A stretch of DNA of 19,913 bases from JBCDBY01 sp039182715 (GCA_039182715.1 JBCDBY010000045.1:1-19913), one strand, 5' to 3'. Counted from the first letter of the stretch, positions 1 to 7,661 are shown. Notes: generated by a model not told the origin, from the sequence alone. Made by a program: numbers and translations.

Positions 1-111
1 ACGAAAATCGGCACCGGCACCAAGGTCGATAGCCTCGTACAGGTCGGCCATAACGTGGAAGTGGGGGAGCACACGCTGCTCTGCGGTCACGTCGGCATAG
101 GCGGTTCTACA
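1..111 (+). CDS. lpxD: LpxD-like UDP-3-O-acylglucosamine N-acyltransferase fragment
   Basis: Frame 1 on + reads as about 37 residues of a left-handed beta-helix acyltransferase, including VDSLVQVGHNVEVGEHTLL and VGIGGST. This matches the LpxD segment that carries the catalytic His (the H in QVGHN). LpxD adds the second, N-linked acyl chain to UDP-glucosamine in lipid A synthesis. The 5' part lies outside the window. After GGST (base 111) the expected continuation (roughly KIG..V.LGGQ.G..GH) is absent, and the sequence becomes the interior of an S41-protease gene on the other strand. The frame stays open by chance because of the GC-rich composition. I therefore read this as a fragment cut at a junction, either an assembly chimera or a real rearrangement. 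The family call is fairly safe despite the short length; the intactness of the gene is not. Confidence 0.7.
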
Positions 112-1719
112 ACCCTTGCGGTCGCGCCGCGACTGGTCGTCGTCCGCCTTGCGCAGGTAGACGAAGTGGATGTCGCTCTCCTCGCGGTTGCGGCGGCCGA
201 TGAAGGCGAGCATCTTCCCGTCGGGCGAGAAGACCGGATCGCCTTCGTAGTCCGGGTGGCGCGTGATGTTGACCGGATCGCCGCTACCGTCGGCGCGGCG
301 AATCCAGATGTCGCGGTTGAAGTCGTTGTCGTCGATCGCGTAGGCGACCCAGTGCGCCCCGGGCGAGAAGTCGTACGACGGCTGGTCCCACGAGTCGAGC
401 ACGATGCGCGGATCGGTCCCGTCGGGATTCATCGTCCAGAGGTCGCCGCGCAGGTTGGTGAAGGCGATGCGGCCGCCGGCGATGAAGCGCGGCGCGAACT
501 CCGGCTGCGGGTCCTGCGTGATGCGCTTGTTCTCGAACTTGGTGTTCTGCCACCAGTGCCTGTTCGCATCGGCGCGCGTGGCGACCCAGAGATCGCACGC
601 GCCGTCGGTCTCGCTCACGTAGACGATCGAGCCGTGGTCCGGCGCAAAGACCGGATCGCGCTCTTCCTCCGGCGTGTTCGTGACGCGGCGCGGCTCGCGC
701 AGCTCGGTGTCCATCACCCAGATGTCGCCGCCGGCCGCGAAGGCGATCTCGCGCGCGTCATCGGAAAACGCGACCTGCGTGGCGCGGGTGAGGCGCTCGC
801 GGCGCACGCGCGGTACGAGCTCGTCGCCTTCGTAGCGCAAATCGAGGCGGCGCGGCTCCGGCTTCTCCGCGGTCGGGTCGAGGTGGAAGAGATCGAAGCC
901 GACGCGGTAGACGAGCCGCTTGCCGTTGCGCGAGAGCGCCGGGAAGAGCACGCCGTCGTCCTTGTAGGAGGTGAGGCGCGCGACCTCGGAGGAGCCGAGC
1001 GGCTGCCGGTAGAGGTTGAAGGCGCCGTCGCGCTGGCTCACGAAGTAGACCTGCGTGCCGTCCGGTGTCCAGAGCGGCGAGCGCTCGCCGATGCCGATCG
1101 GAGAGAGGCGTTCGAAGCGGCGCGACTCGAACTCGAAGCGCCAGATCTGGCCGGCCTGCGGGCCGCGGTAGTTCTTGCGCCACCAGGCAACGCCCTCGCG
1201 CATGAAGAGCAGCTGCTTGCCGTCGGGCGAGAGGCGCGCAGACGAGGCGTAGCCGTCGAAGACCAGCCGGTCGCGGCTCTCGTCGAGCGGGCGCACGAAG
1301 TAGCGCGCGCCCCGGCGCCAGAAGTGATCGCGCTCGCTCTTGATGAGCAACGCCTTGCCGTCGGGGAACCAGTCGGTGGCGATGTTGCCGTCGGTGTGGA
1401 AGGTCACCTGTTCGACGCGGCCGCCCTCAATCGGCATCCGGTAGACCTGATTGACGCCGCTGCGGTTGCTCGTGAACGCGAGCCACTTGCCGTCCGGCGA
1501 AACCTGCGGGTAGCGCTCGGTCGCCGGATGCACGGTGAGACGCGTCGCGCGCCCCCCTTCGACCGGGTGCGACCAGAGATCGCCACGCCAGGCGAAGTAG
1601 ATGCGATCGCCGTCGGGGGAAAGGGAGTACTCCTGCAGGAGACGGATCGGCTCCGCCGGCATCGCATCGCGCCCGAGAACGAGCACGGCGAGGCCCAGCG
1701 CGAGATGGAAGGCCCTCAT
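112..1719 (-). CDS. Tricorn-like S41 peptidase, N-terminal propeller part (truncated)
   Basis: The reverse frame from ATG 1719 is open for 536 codons to base 112. It starts with a probable signal peptide (MRAFHLALGLAVLVLG...AMPA) and continues with many TolB/tricorn-type propeller blades: SPDGDRIYF, SPDGKWLAF, FPDGKALL, SPDGKQLLF, TPDGTQVYF, and later FSPDGKMLAFIGRR near the end. Family members (MEROPS S41, tricorn homologues) usually run to about 1,050 residues, with a PDZ and a C-terminal protease domain after the propellers. Here those domains are missing, because homology stops at ...SRRDRKG (base 112) where LpxD-like sequence begins. A secreted or periplasmic propeller peptidase is inferred. 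No catalytic residues lie in the window. There is no Shine-Dalgarno sequence; a TATCCT box lies 7 nt before the ATG. The reverse frame stays open through to base 1, so no natural stop is visible. Confidence 0.8.
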
Positions 1720-1726
1720 TCGGGGA

Positions 1727-1732
1727 AGGATA
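1727..1732 (-). promoter_or_regulatory. TATCCT -10-like box, 7 nt before start
   Basis: On the reverse strand TATCCT is followed by 7 nt and then the ATG of the S41-type gene. There is no purine-rich ribosome site. It fits the TANNNT-N6/7-ATG pattern seen at several other starts here and suggests a leaderless transcript. Confidence 0.45.
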
Positions 1733-1754
1733 TCAGCGGCGGTCGGGGAAGGGT

Positions 1755-1852
1755 TGGGTCTCAGCTAGCCACGGAGGCACGGGGGCACGGAGAGGGGCTG
1801 GGTCTCAGTTAGCCACGGAGGCACGGGGGCACGGGGGCACGGGGGCACGGAG
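1755..1852 (+). repeat. Direct repeat with CACGGGGG 8-mers
   Basis: Two copies of TGGGTCTCAGYTAGCCACGG followed by AGGCACGGGGGCACGG begin at 1755 and 1799. The second copy expands into three consecutive 8-bp CACGGGGG units (1822-1845) and ends in CACGGAG. The sequence is low in complexity and highly strand-biased (G/A on +), and no coding frame explains it. It sits just upstream of the S41-type gene start. Confidence 0.85.
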
Positions 1853-2120
1853 AAGGACTGGGAAGGCGTCTCGGGGCTACGTGCGTGGCGAGTTGAAAAC
1901 CACAGAAACACAGAAGGCTTCCGGTCGTCGACCCTCGACTGCGGACCGCTGATCTTCTTCCTTCTCACGACCACGGATCGGAAAGGGAGCAGCGGGACGC
2001 CCGGAGGTTCGGGCGAAGAATTCTGTGTTTCTGTGGTCGTCCCCCTAGCGGCTTCCAACCAAAAGACCAACGGAGGCAGCCTTCCTACAGCCCTCCGTGT
2101 CCCCGTGCCTCCGTGGCTAA
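1766..2120. repeat. Outer inverted repeat of gene-free region 1720-2116
   Basis: The left arms, at 1766-1792 and again at 1809-1834, read TAGCCACGGAGGCACGGGGG followed by CACGG. The right arm at 2093-2120 is the reverse complement (CCCCGTGCCTCCGTGGCTAA preceded by CTCCGTGT). Arm 1766-1792 has one mismatch in its 27 bases. The right arm overlaps the TAG stop (2117-2119) of the ornithine aminotransferase gene, so on that gene's strand the repeat starts exactly at the stop codon. The roughly 400 bp from 1720 to 2116 hold this repeat, the inner one, and otherwise no gene that I can support. Confidence 0.85.
1899..2037. repeat. Inner perfect 17-bp inverted repeat
   Basis: ACCACAGAAACACAGAA at 1899-1915 is the exact reverse complement of TTCTGTGTTTCTGTGGT at 2021-2037, with 105 bp between the arms. 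It is nested inside the CACGG inverted repeat. It has the same rhythm (CCACRGA.RCACRGA) at a lower GC content, as if it were a diverged version of the same motif. The intervening bases show no convincing frame. Confidence 0.85.
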
Positions 2121-3334
2121 CTAGCGCCCAGGGCAGCCTCCAGCTTGTCACACGCCAGCTGCAGCTCCGGCTCCTGGATGACCAGCGGCGGCGCCAGGCG
2201 CAGCGTGTGCGTATGCGTCTCCTTCGCGAGCATGCCGTCGGCCTGCAGCGCTTCGGAGACCTTGCGGGCGCCGCCCGCCTCGGGGTGCAGCTCGATGCCG
2301 GCCCAGAGACCCGCGACGCGCACTTCCTTGATCTTGTCCGACTCGATCGCGTCGAGGCGTCCCTGCAGCACCTTGCCCATCTGCGTCGTGTGCTCGAGCA
2401 GCCCCTCGTCGACAAGCACGTCGAGCGCCGCCTCGGCCACCGCGCACGCGAGCGGGTTGCCGCCGTAGGTGCTGCCATGCGAGCCGGGCGTGAAGACCGA
2501 CATCACCTTGTCGTCCGCGAGGAACGCCGAGACCGGGTAGAGCCCGCCCGAGAGCGCCTTGCCGATCGTCACGCCGTCGGCGCGGATGCCCGCCTGCGTG
2601 TGGGCGAAGAGCGTGCCCGTGCGCCCGAGTCCCGCCTGGATCTCGTCGCAGATCAACAGCACGTCGAGTTCGTCGCAGAGCTGGCGCAGACCGCGCAGGA
2701 AACCCTCCGGCGGGAGAATGACACCGCCCTCGCCCTGGATCGGTTCGATCAGCACGGCGCAGGTCTTCGCGTTCATCGCCGCGCGCGTCGCGTCGAGATC
2801 GCCGTACGGCACGGTGACGAATCCGGGCGTGTACGGCCCGTAGCCGGAGCGCGCGCCGGGGTCGGTCGAGAAGCTGACGATCGTCGTGGTGCGGCCGTGG
2901 AAGTTGCCGTCGAACACGATGATCTCCGCCTCGTTGTCGGGGATCTTCTTCTGCTGGTAGCCCCAGCGCCGCGCCGCCTTGATTGCCGTCTCGGCCGCTT
3001 CGGCACCGGCGTTCATCATGAGCACCTTGTCGTAGCCGGAGAGCTGGGCGAGTTTCTCGCAGAAGGGCCCGAAGCGGTTGTTGCGGAAGGCGCGCGAGGT
3101 GAGCGAGAGCGTGTCCGCCTGCTGCGCCAGCGCTTCGACGATGCGCGGGTGGTTGTGCCCCTGGTTGACCGCGCCGTAGGCGGCGAGGAAATCGAGGTAC
3201 TTGTTGCCCTCGACGTCCCAGACCCAGACCCCCTCGCCGCGCTCCAGCACCACGTCGAGCGGGTGGTAGTTGTGCGCGGAGTACTTCTCCTCCAGGGCGA
3301 GATAGTGCTGGGTGGTCAGGTCGGTGGCCGGCAT
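2117..3334 (-). CDS. rocD: Ornithine aminotransferase
   Basis: This 405-residue class-III PLP aminotransferase converts ornithine and 2-oxoglutarate to glutamate semialdehyde and glutamate in arginine/proline metabolism. The N-terminus, with YSAHNYHPLDVVLERGEGVWV, is typical of ornithine--oxo-acid transaminases. Further family motifs are MMNAGAEAAETAIKAAR (phosphate/PLP binding), FDGNFHGRTTT, EPIQGEGGV, LLICDEIQAGLGRTG (Asp contacting the pyridine nitrogen), IGKALSGG (the Lys that forms the Schiff base) and HGSTYGGNPLA. The length is normal for the family. The frame is open 39 codons further upstream, but that extension is low-complexity Arg-rich sequence. The start at 3334 matches the family N-terminus and sits 6 nt after a TATAAT. 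The TAG stop lies inside the right arm of the CACGG repeat. It is divergent from the sigma-fusion genes. Confidence 0.95.
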   Translation of the reverse strand: MPATDLTTQHYLALEEKYSAHNYHPLDVVLERGEGVWVWDVEGNKYLDFLAAYGAVNQGHNHPRIVEALAQQADTLSLTSRAFRNNRFGPFCEKLAQLSGYDKVLMMNAGAEAAETAIKAARRWGYQQKKIPDNEAEIIVFDGNFHGRTTTIVSFSTDPGARSGYGPYTPGFVTVPYGDLDATRAAMNAKTCAVLIEPIQGEGGVILPPEGFLRGLRQLCDELDVLLICDEIQAGLGRTGTLFAHTQAGIRADGVTIGKALSGGLYPVSAFLADDKVMSVFTPGSHGSTYGGNPLACAVAEAALDVLVDEGLLEHTTQMGKVLQGRLDAIESDKIKEVRVAGLWAGIELHPEAGGARKVSEALQADGMLAKETHTHTLRLAPPLVIQEPELQLACDKLEAALGAS

Positions 3335-3340
3335 TTCTGC

Positions 3341-3346
3341 ATTATA
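3341..3346 (-). promoter_or_regulatory. TATAAT box, 6 nt before rocD start
   Basis: A perfect consensus TATAAT on the reverse strand ends 6 nt before the rocD ATG. There is no Shine-Dalgarno sequence between them, so transcription would begin at or next to the start codon. No good -35 was found at the usual spacing. Confidence 0.6.
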
Positions 3347-3357
3347 GGAGGGGACCC

Positions 3358-3381
3358 TGAATCGATTTCGGGGGCCGCGAC
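3358..3381 (+). promoter_or_regulatory. Bipartite box upstream of sigma fusion 1
   Basis: TGAATCGA at 3358 and CGCGAC at 3376 are separated by 10 nt and lie 36 nt and 18 nt before ATG 3394. The same two blocks occur at identical distances before the second paralogue. Read as TGAA-N16-CGAC, the layout resembles an ECF-type promoter with a 16-nt spacer. Its role as an autoregulated promoter is inferred. Confidence 0.4.
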
Positions 3382-3393
3382 CACATGCCCCAT

Positions 3394-5466
3394 ATGGACG
3401 CCACCACGCTTCTGGAGCACCGCGCCTTCGTGACGTCGGTCGCGCGGGCACTGCTGCGCGACGAGCACGAGGTCGAAGACGTCGTGCAGGAGACCTACGT
3501 CGCCGCGCTCGAAGCGGACCCGCCCCGCGCCGGCAAGGAGCGCTCGTGGCTGGCGGGCATCACCCGCAATCTCGCGCGCAACCGACAGCGCGCCCGCGCG
3601 CGCCGCCTGCGCCGCGAGGCCGCCGTCGCCCGACCTGAGTCGACGACCGGATCCACCGAGAAACTTCGCTGGCAGCAGCGCGTCGTGGAGCAGGTGCTGG
3701 CGCTCGCGCCCCCCTACCGCGACGTGATCGTGCTGCGCTACTTCGAGGAGCTGCCGCCGCGCGCCATCGCGCAGCGCCTGGACGTCCCCGTCAACACCGT
3801 CCGCACCCGGACCCGACGCGCGCTGGCGCAGATGCGCGGAGCGTTCGACCGAAGCTATGGGCGCGCGGCCTGGACGGGGGCGCTGGCCTTGTTCTTTCTG
3901 CCGAAGGCGGCGTTCGCCGGCAAGCTCGTGGCGGCAGGGCTCGTCGCCTTGGTCGCCGGCACGGTCTGGCTGGGGCGGGAGACGTTCCGCGAAGGCTCGG
4001 AGCGTGTGCCGAGACGAAACCAGAGCTCCACGGACGTCACCTCGTCGGCCGCCCCTCGGACCGATCCCGTGCAATCCGAAGAACCCGCGACGCCCGAGCC
4101 GCCCCGCGTGTTTCGCGGCCAGCTGTTCGACTACCGCGAGCCGACGCCTCCCCCGCTCGCCGGCGCGACCGTCCGGCTGCGCTACGGTGGCCACCTGCGG
4201 ACGGTGGCGCGTACGGACGACGAGGGTCGCTTCCAATTCGATTGGCCGCCGGACTTTCCGACTCGGACCTACGCGAATGGCTGGCTCGCCCCTCTGCTGT
4301 TCGTGACGCGGGACGGACTCTGGAGCGATGCGACCTACCTACACCCCACCGGCCTCGAGGGGGGCGTGCGTCAGTCGGTCGAACTGATCGCCAATCCCCG
4401 ACTCCAGTTGTTCGTCGGCGAGGGACGCGCACCGGAGGCAGGGGCGCGCATCTCCCTGCATCGATTCGAGAACGAGCTCGGACCTGCGGTCAGTTCCGCG
4501 ATAGCGGATGCGAACGGCGTGGCTTCGCCGGAGTGGCCCTCCACGATGGATCGTTCGATCGTCCGCGTCCTGCGCCCCAACGGAGATGTCGTGCAGTGGG
4601 CCTTGAACCTCTCGGAAGTGCGACTCTACGACCCCTACGACATCGACCTGAGCGAATCCGCCATCGTTACGGTCCGGGTGCGCGTGCTGCTGTCTGACGG
4701 AAAGACCCCTGCTCCTGGCGCCCATGTGTACGCGGATGCCGGTTGGGCCCCAGATGGAGAGGGCACGATCGCCAACCGCGTGCCTCTGCGTGGCGTCACG
4801 GATCGCAACGGCGACGCCGTCTTCCGATTCCCCGCGATCGATGCGCGCCGGGGCTCGCTGCATCCAAGCCCTTTGGTGGCATGGCGCGAGACGACCGGGT
4901 CAACGCTCTTCGCTTTCCCCGTAGGACCAATCGGCAACGAGAACGCCGCGCGCAGCGGGGAGAGCCTCCCGACCCTTCGTCTCGCACCCGTCGACCTGGA
5001 TCGACCAGTGTTCGCCGTTCCGCGCGCGCTCGGCAAAGAGAGCTGGCTCTGCTGGAAAGACGACAGCGGCCGCCGACACTGGACTGAGCTTAAGACGCGA
5101 TTTTACTTGCCACGATCCGATCTGCGGTTCGTCTGGTGGGAGGACCCCGAATTGCCCCGCGAGTTCGAGGCGGTCGTCGTCCGCACGAAACGCGGATTCC
5201 GCTGGGCCGAGGTCACCAACGGCCCTCTTCGATTCGGCGATCCCATCGGCACACGCGAGATCCAGCTCCAAGGTTCGCGCGATACGCGGGTGCTCCTCGA
5301 GTGCCTCGAAGCTCCCTTCGTCATCGAGGGGTACGTCCGCGCCGGACGGGATCTGACACTCGACATCCCCAACGGTTCACGCAAGTGGGTGATTCGGTCC
5401 GCGGCCGACGGCGCCGTTCTCGCACGGTTCGACCCCACCACCAAGGCGCGCGTTCGGCTTGATTGA
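3394..5466 (+). CDS. ECF sigma factor fused to membrane segment and beta-sandwich modules (paralogue 1)
   Basis: About 690 residues in one uninterrupted frame (positions below count from the alternative ATG at 3385). Residues 14-75 are sigma-70 region 2 (FVTSVARALLRDEHEVEDVV...ETYVAAL, then ERSWLAGITRNLARNRQR). Residues 103-157 are region 4 with the helix-turn-helix (PPRAIAQRLDVPVNTVRTRT). There is no region 3, as in ECF factors. Residues 161-197 are hydrophobic (ALALFFLP, LVAAGLVALVAGTVWLG) and are followed by a Pro/Ser-rich linker (198-240). The remaining roughly 450 residues hold at least three modules resembling carboxypeptidase-regulatory-like beta-sandwiches (for example LAGATVRLRY...ARTDDEGRFQFDW). 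The simplest topology is sigma domain inside, modules outside. The hydrophobic stretch could also be a hairpin, which would keep the C-terminus inside. The start 3394 is chosen because the paralogue shares ATGGACGC and the 36-nt spacing. No anti-sigma gene adjoins. The ligand is unknown. Confidence 0.85.
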   Translation: MDATTLLEHRAFVTSVARALLRDEHEVEDVVQETYVAALEADPPRAGKERSWLAGITRNLARNRQRARARRLRREAAVARPESTTGSTEKLRWQQRVVEQVLALAPPYRDVIVLRYFEELPPRAIAQRLDVPVNTVRTRTRRALAQMRGAFDRSYGRAAWTGALALFFLPKAAFAGKLVAAGLVALVAGTVWLGRETFREGSERVPRRNQSSTDVTSSAAPRTDPVQSEEPATPEPPRVFRGQLFDYREPTPPPLAGATVRLRYGGHLRTVARTDDEGRFQFDWPPDFPTRTYANGWLAPLLFVTRDGLWSDATYLHPTGLEGGVRQSVELIANPRLQLFVGEGRAPEAGARISLHRFENELGPAVSSAIADANGVASPEWPSTMDRSIVRVLRPNGDVVQWALNLSEVRLYDPYDIDLSESAIVTVRVRVLLSDGKTPAPGAHVYADAGWAPDGEGTIANRVPLRGVTDRNGDAVFRFPAIDARRGSLHPSPLVAWRETTGSTLFAFPVGPIGNENAARSGESLPTLRLAPVDLDRPVFAVPRALGKESWLCWKDDSGRRHWTELKTRFYLPRSDLRFVWWEDPELPREFEAVVVRTKRGFRWAEVTNGPLRFGDPIGTREIQLQGSRDTRVLLECLEAPFVIEGYVRAGRDLTLDIPNGSRKWVIRSAADGAVLARFDPTTKARVRLD

Positions 5467-5496
5467 TCTCGCTTCGGGCATCATGTGCTCGAGTCG

Positions 5497-5520
5497 TGAA
5501 TCGAATTCCCCGATCGCGAC
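5497..5520 (+). promoter_or_regulatory. Bipartite box upstream of sigma fusion 2
   Basis: TGAATCGA (5497-5504), 10 nt, then CGCGAC (5515-5520), with 12 nt to ATG 5533. This is the same motif pair and the same spacing as upstream of paralogue 1. Only 66 bp separate the two genes, so the second gene may have its own copy of the promoter as well as read-through from the first. Confidence 0.4.
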
Positions 5521-5532
5521 GTCTTGCCTTTC

Positions 5533-7620
5533 ATGGACGCGGCCCTCCTCCTCCAGCACCACGCCTTCGTCACCGCGGTCGCGCGCGCTCTCCTCCGCGA
5601 CGAGAACGACGTCGAAGACGTGGTGCAAGAGACCTTCGCGGCCGCGCTCGACGCGCCGCCGCCGCGCACGAAGCGGATCGGGCCGTGGCTCGCCGCCATC
5701 GCGCGCAATCGGGTTCGGGACCTTCAGCGTGCCCGCGTCCGACGCCTGCGCCGGGAAGCGGCCGTCGCGAAGCCGGAGTCGACGGCCGACTCGACCGACA
5801 AGCTTCGCTGGCAGCAGCGCGTCGTGGAGCAGGTGCTGGCGCTCGCGCCCCCCTACCGCGATGTGATCGTGCTGCGCTACTACGAGGAGCTTCCGCCGCG
5901 CGCCATCGCGGAGCGCCTCGACCTGCCGGTGAACACGGTCCGCACCCGAACCCGACGCGCGCTGGCGCAGATGCGCGGAGCGTTCGACCGAAGCTATGGG
6001 CGCGCGGCGTGGACGGGGGCGCTGGCGCTCTTCTTTCTGCCCAAGGCGGCCGTGGCCGGGAAGCTCGTGGTGGCGGGACTGGTGGCCCTGGTGGCAGGCA
6101 CCGCGTGGATCGGCCGGGAAGCGAGTCGCGGCGATTCGGCGCCGGCCGCACGCCGCTCGGCGCAACGCCCCGCGACGGCGAGCGCATCGCCGGCGACCGC
6201 GGCGACCGGTCGAACGGAGGCTTCGGTCGGCGCGAAGCGGGCGGAGCCGACCATCTTCCGCGGACAGCTCCTCGATTTCGACGAGGCGAATCACCCGCCG
6301 CTCGCGCACGCCGACGTCTACCTGCAGCCCAGCCAGAACGGCGGCGTGATTCACATCGCGCGCACCGACGAGCAGGGCATGTTCTCGTTCGAATGGCAAT
6401 CCAAGTGGCCCAAGCCCCGGTACGGCACGCGACGGCCGCCCCTTCTGATCGCTTCGCGGAACGGGCTCTGGTCCGATCCGAACTCCATGAACGCGAACGG
6501 GTTCGGGACGGTGATGCGGCTCCCGGTGCAGCTGCTGGCCAATCCGCGATTCCAGTTCGTGCATCGCAAGGCGGAGCGCTCCGTGCCGGGCGTGCGCGTG
6601 AGCCTGCACACGATTCCGAACCGCGAGCGGCCGTGGCTCCCGCCGGCGTTTGCCGAGGGTTCGACGGACGAGCGCGGGTTCGTCAGCATGGAGTGGCCGA
6701 CCTATCGAGGCCGGGCGTGGATGCGCGCCACGATTCCCAACGGCGACGTGATGCAGTGGCCCCTGAGCCAGGTCGGTGCGCGGACCTACGACCCGTACGA
6801 AATCGCCATCGACGTCGACGAGGTGGTGCACGTGACCACCCGTGTCCTGGAGGCGGACGGCGAAACGGGAGCGGCCGGCGCCTCGGTCTACATCGAGGGG
6901 GGCTGGGATCCCGACGGCGAGCACTTCCGCGCGCACGGGCAGCCGCTGATCGGCAAGACCGGTCCCGATGGACGCGTCTCGTTCCGGTTCCCGGACGTGG
7001 ACGCCCGTCGCGGCTGGTACGTGCCCTCCTGCATGCTCGCCTTCCGGGGGAGCGCCTACGCGTTGCGTGGCGGGCCCCACGGCCGAACAAGCCGACCCGG
7101 CGAACCGGCGCGCAGCGGCGGAAGCCTGCCGTTACTTCGCCTCGGCGAAGTCGAGTCCAGCTACCCCACGCTGGCGATGCGCTCGACGAAAACGGCCTTC
7201 CTGATCGCGCGGGACACCGCGGAGCGACTTCGTGGGGATCGTCTGGCGCGGCTGTTCCAGCTGCGCGACACGATCATCGTGAGCACGCAGGGGGACAACG
7301 GCGATTTCGGTCCGCTGCTCTCCGTCGTGGTACTCGACAGGGCCGGGTTTCGTTGGGCGACGGCAAACCGGCTTCCGCTGCGTTTCGGAGATCCGATCCC
7401 GAAGCAGGAGGTCGAGGTCCGGTCCGATCGCGACATCTACGTGTCGCTCGCCTGCGACAGCCTGCCGTTCGAAACGAGCAACTGGATCTCCGCCGGTCGA
7501 CCTCGCACCTTCGAGATCCCGTCCGGCTCACGCAGCTGGACCATTCGCAGGGCGCGGCACACCCGCGAGCTCCTGGCGCGCTTCGACCCGGCGAAGACGA
7601 CCGTCATCGAGCTGGACTGA
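5533..7620 (+). CDS. ECF sigma factor fused to membrane segment and beta-sandwich modules (paralogue 2)
   Basis: About 695 residues with the same architecture as the preceding gene (positions count from a TTG at 5524). Region 2 is at 14-75 (RALLRDENDVEDVVQETF). Region 4 is at 103-157 (PPRAIAERLDLPVNTVRTRT). The hydrophobic segment is at 161-197 (LVVAGLVALVAGTAWIG), followed by an Ala/Arg/Ser linker. Then come beta-sandwich modules (TIFRGQLLDF...HADVYLQ...ARTDEQGMFSFEW; PGVRVSLH...STDERGFVSMEW; GASVYIEGGWDPDGE...GPDGRVSFRF). From residue 91 through the membrane segment I count 8 differences from paralogue 1 in about 109 residues, whereas the outer parts are clearly diverged. ATG 5533 (MDAALLLQHH) is preferred over TTG 5524. 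The inferred function is signal-responsive transcription control without a separate anti-sigma factor. An alternative is an anchored regulator released by proteolysis. Confidence 0.85.
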   Translation: MDAALLLQHHAFVTAVARALLRDENDVEDVVQETFAAALDAPPPRTKRIGPWLAAIARNRVRDLQRARVRRLRREAAVAKPESTADSTDKLRWQQRVVEQVLALAPPYRDVIVLRYYEELPPRAIAERLDLPVNTVRTRTRRALAQMRGAFDRSYGRAAWTGALALFFLPKAAVAGKLVVAGLVALVAGTAWIGREASRGDSAPAARRSAQRPATASASPATAATGRTEASVGAKRAEPTIFRGQLLDFDEANHPPLAHADVYLQPSQNGGVIHIARTDEQGMFSFEWQSKWPKPRYGTRRPPLLIASRNGLWSDPNSMNANGFGTVMRLPVQLLANPRFQFVHRKAERSVPGVRVSLHTIPNRERPWLPPAFAEGSTDERGFVSMEWPTYRGRAWMRATIPNGDVMQWPLSQVGARTYDPYEIAIDVDEVVHVTTRVLEADGETGAAGASVYIEGGWDPDGEHFRAHGQPLIGKTGPDGRVSFRFPDVDARRGWYVPSCMLAFRGSAYALRGGPHGRTSRPGEPARSGGSLPLLRLGEVESSYPTLAMRSTKTAFLIARDTAERLRGDRLARLFQLRDTIIVSTQGDNGDFGPLLSVVVLDRAGFRWATANRLPLRFGDPIPKQEVEVRSDRDIYVSLACDSLPFETSNWISAGRPRTFEIPSGSRSWTIRRARHTRELLARFDPAKTTVIELD

Positions 7621-7639
7621 GCGTCCCGAAGCGGTCGAT

Positions 7640-7661
7640 TGACCGGTTCTTGATCCGGTCA
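7640..7661. promoter_or_regulatory. 7-bp palindrome between sigma fusion 2 and glgC-like gene
   Basis: TGACCGG, 8 nt, CCGGTCA forms a perfect stem 20 bp after the sigma-fusion stop. No T-run follows it, so it is not a standard intrinsic terminator. It could be a weak terminator hairpin or an operator. Confidence 0.3.

Noticed and set aside
55..1812. + strand open frame continuing from the LpxD fragment
   Set aside because: After about base 111 the translation is low-complexity Val/Arg/Ala sequence, the complement of propeller codons; it is not a real fusion.
1755..1852. CRISPR array
   Set aside because: The repeats are adjacent or expanded 8-mers without unique, evenly sized spacers.
1899..2037. 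Intrinsic terminator for rocD
   Set aside because: The arms are 105 bp apart and no T-tract follows on the rocD strand.
3335..3451. 39-codon N-terminal extension of the ornithine aminotransferase
   Set aside because: Arg/Pro-rich, not family-like, and it overlaps the divergent sigma gene start and the TATAAT box.
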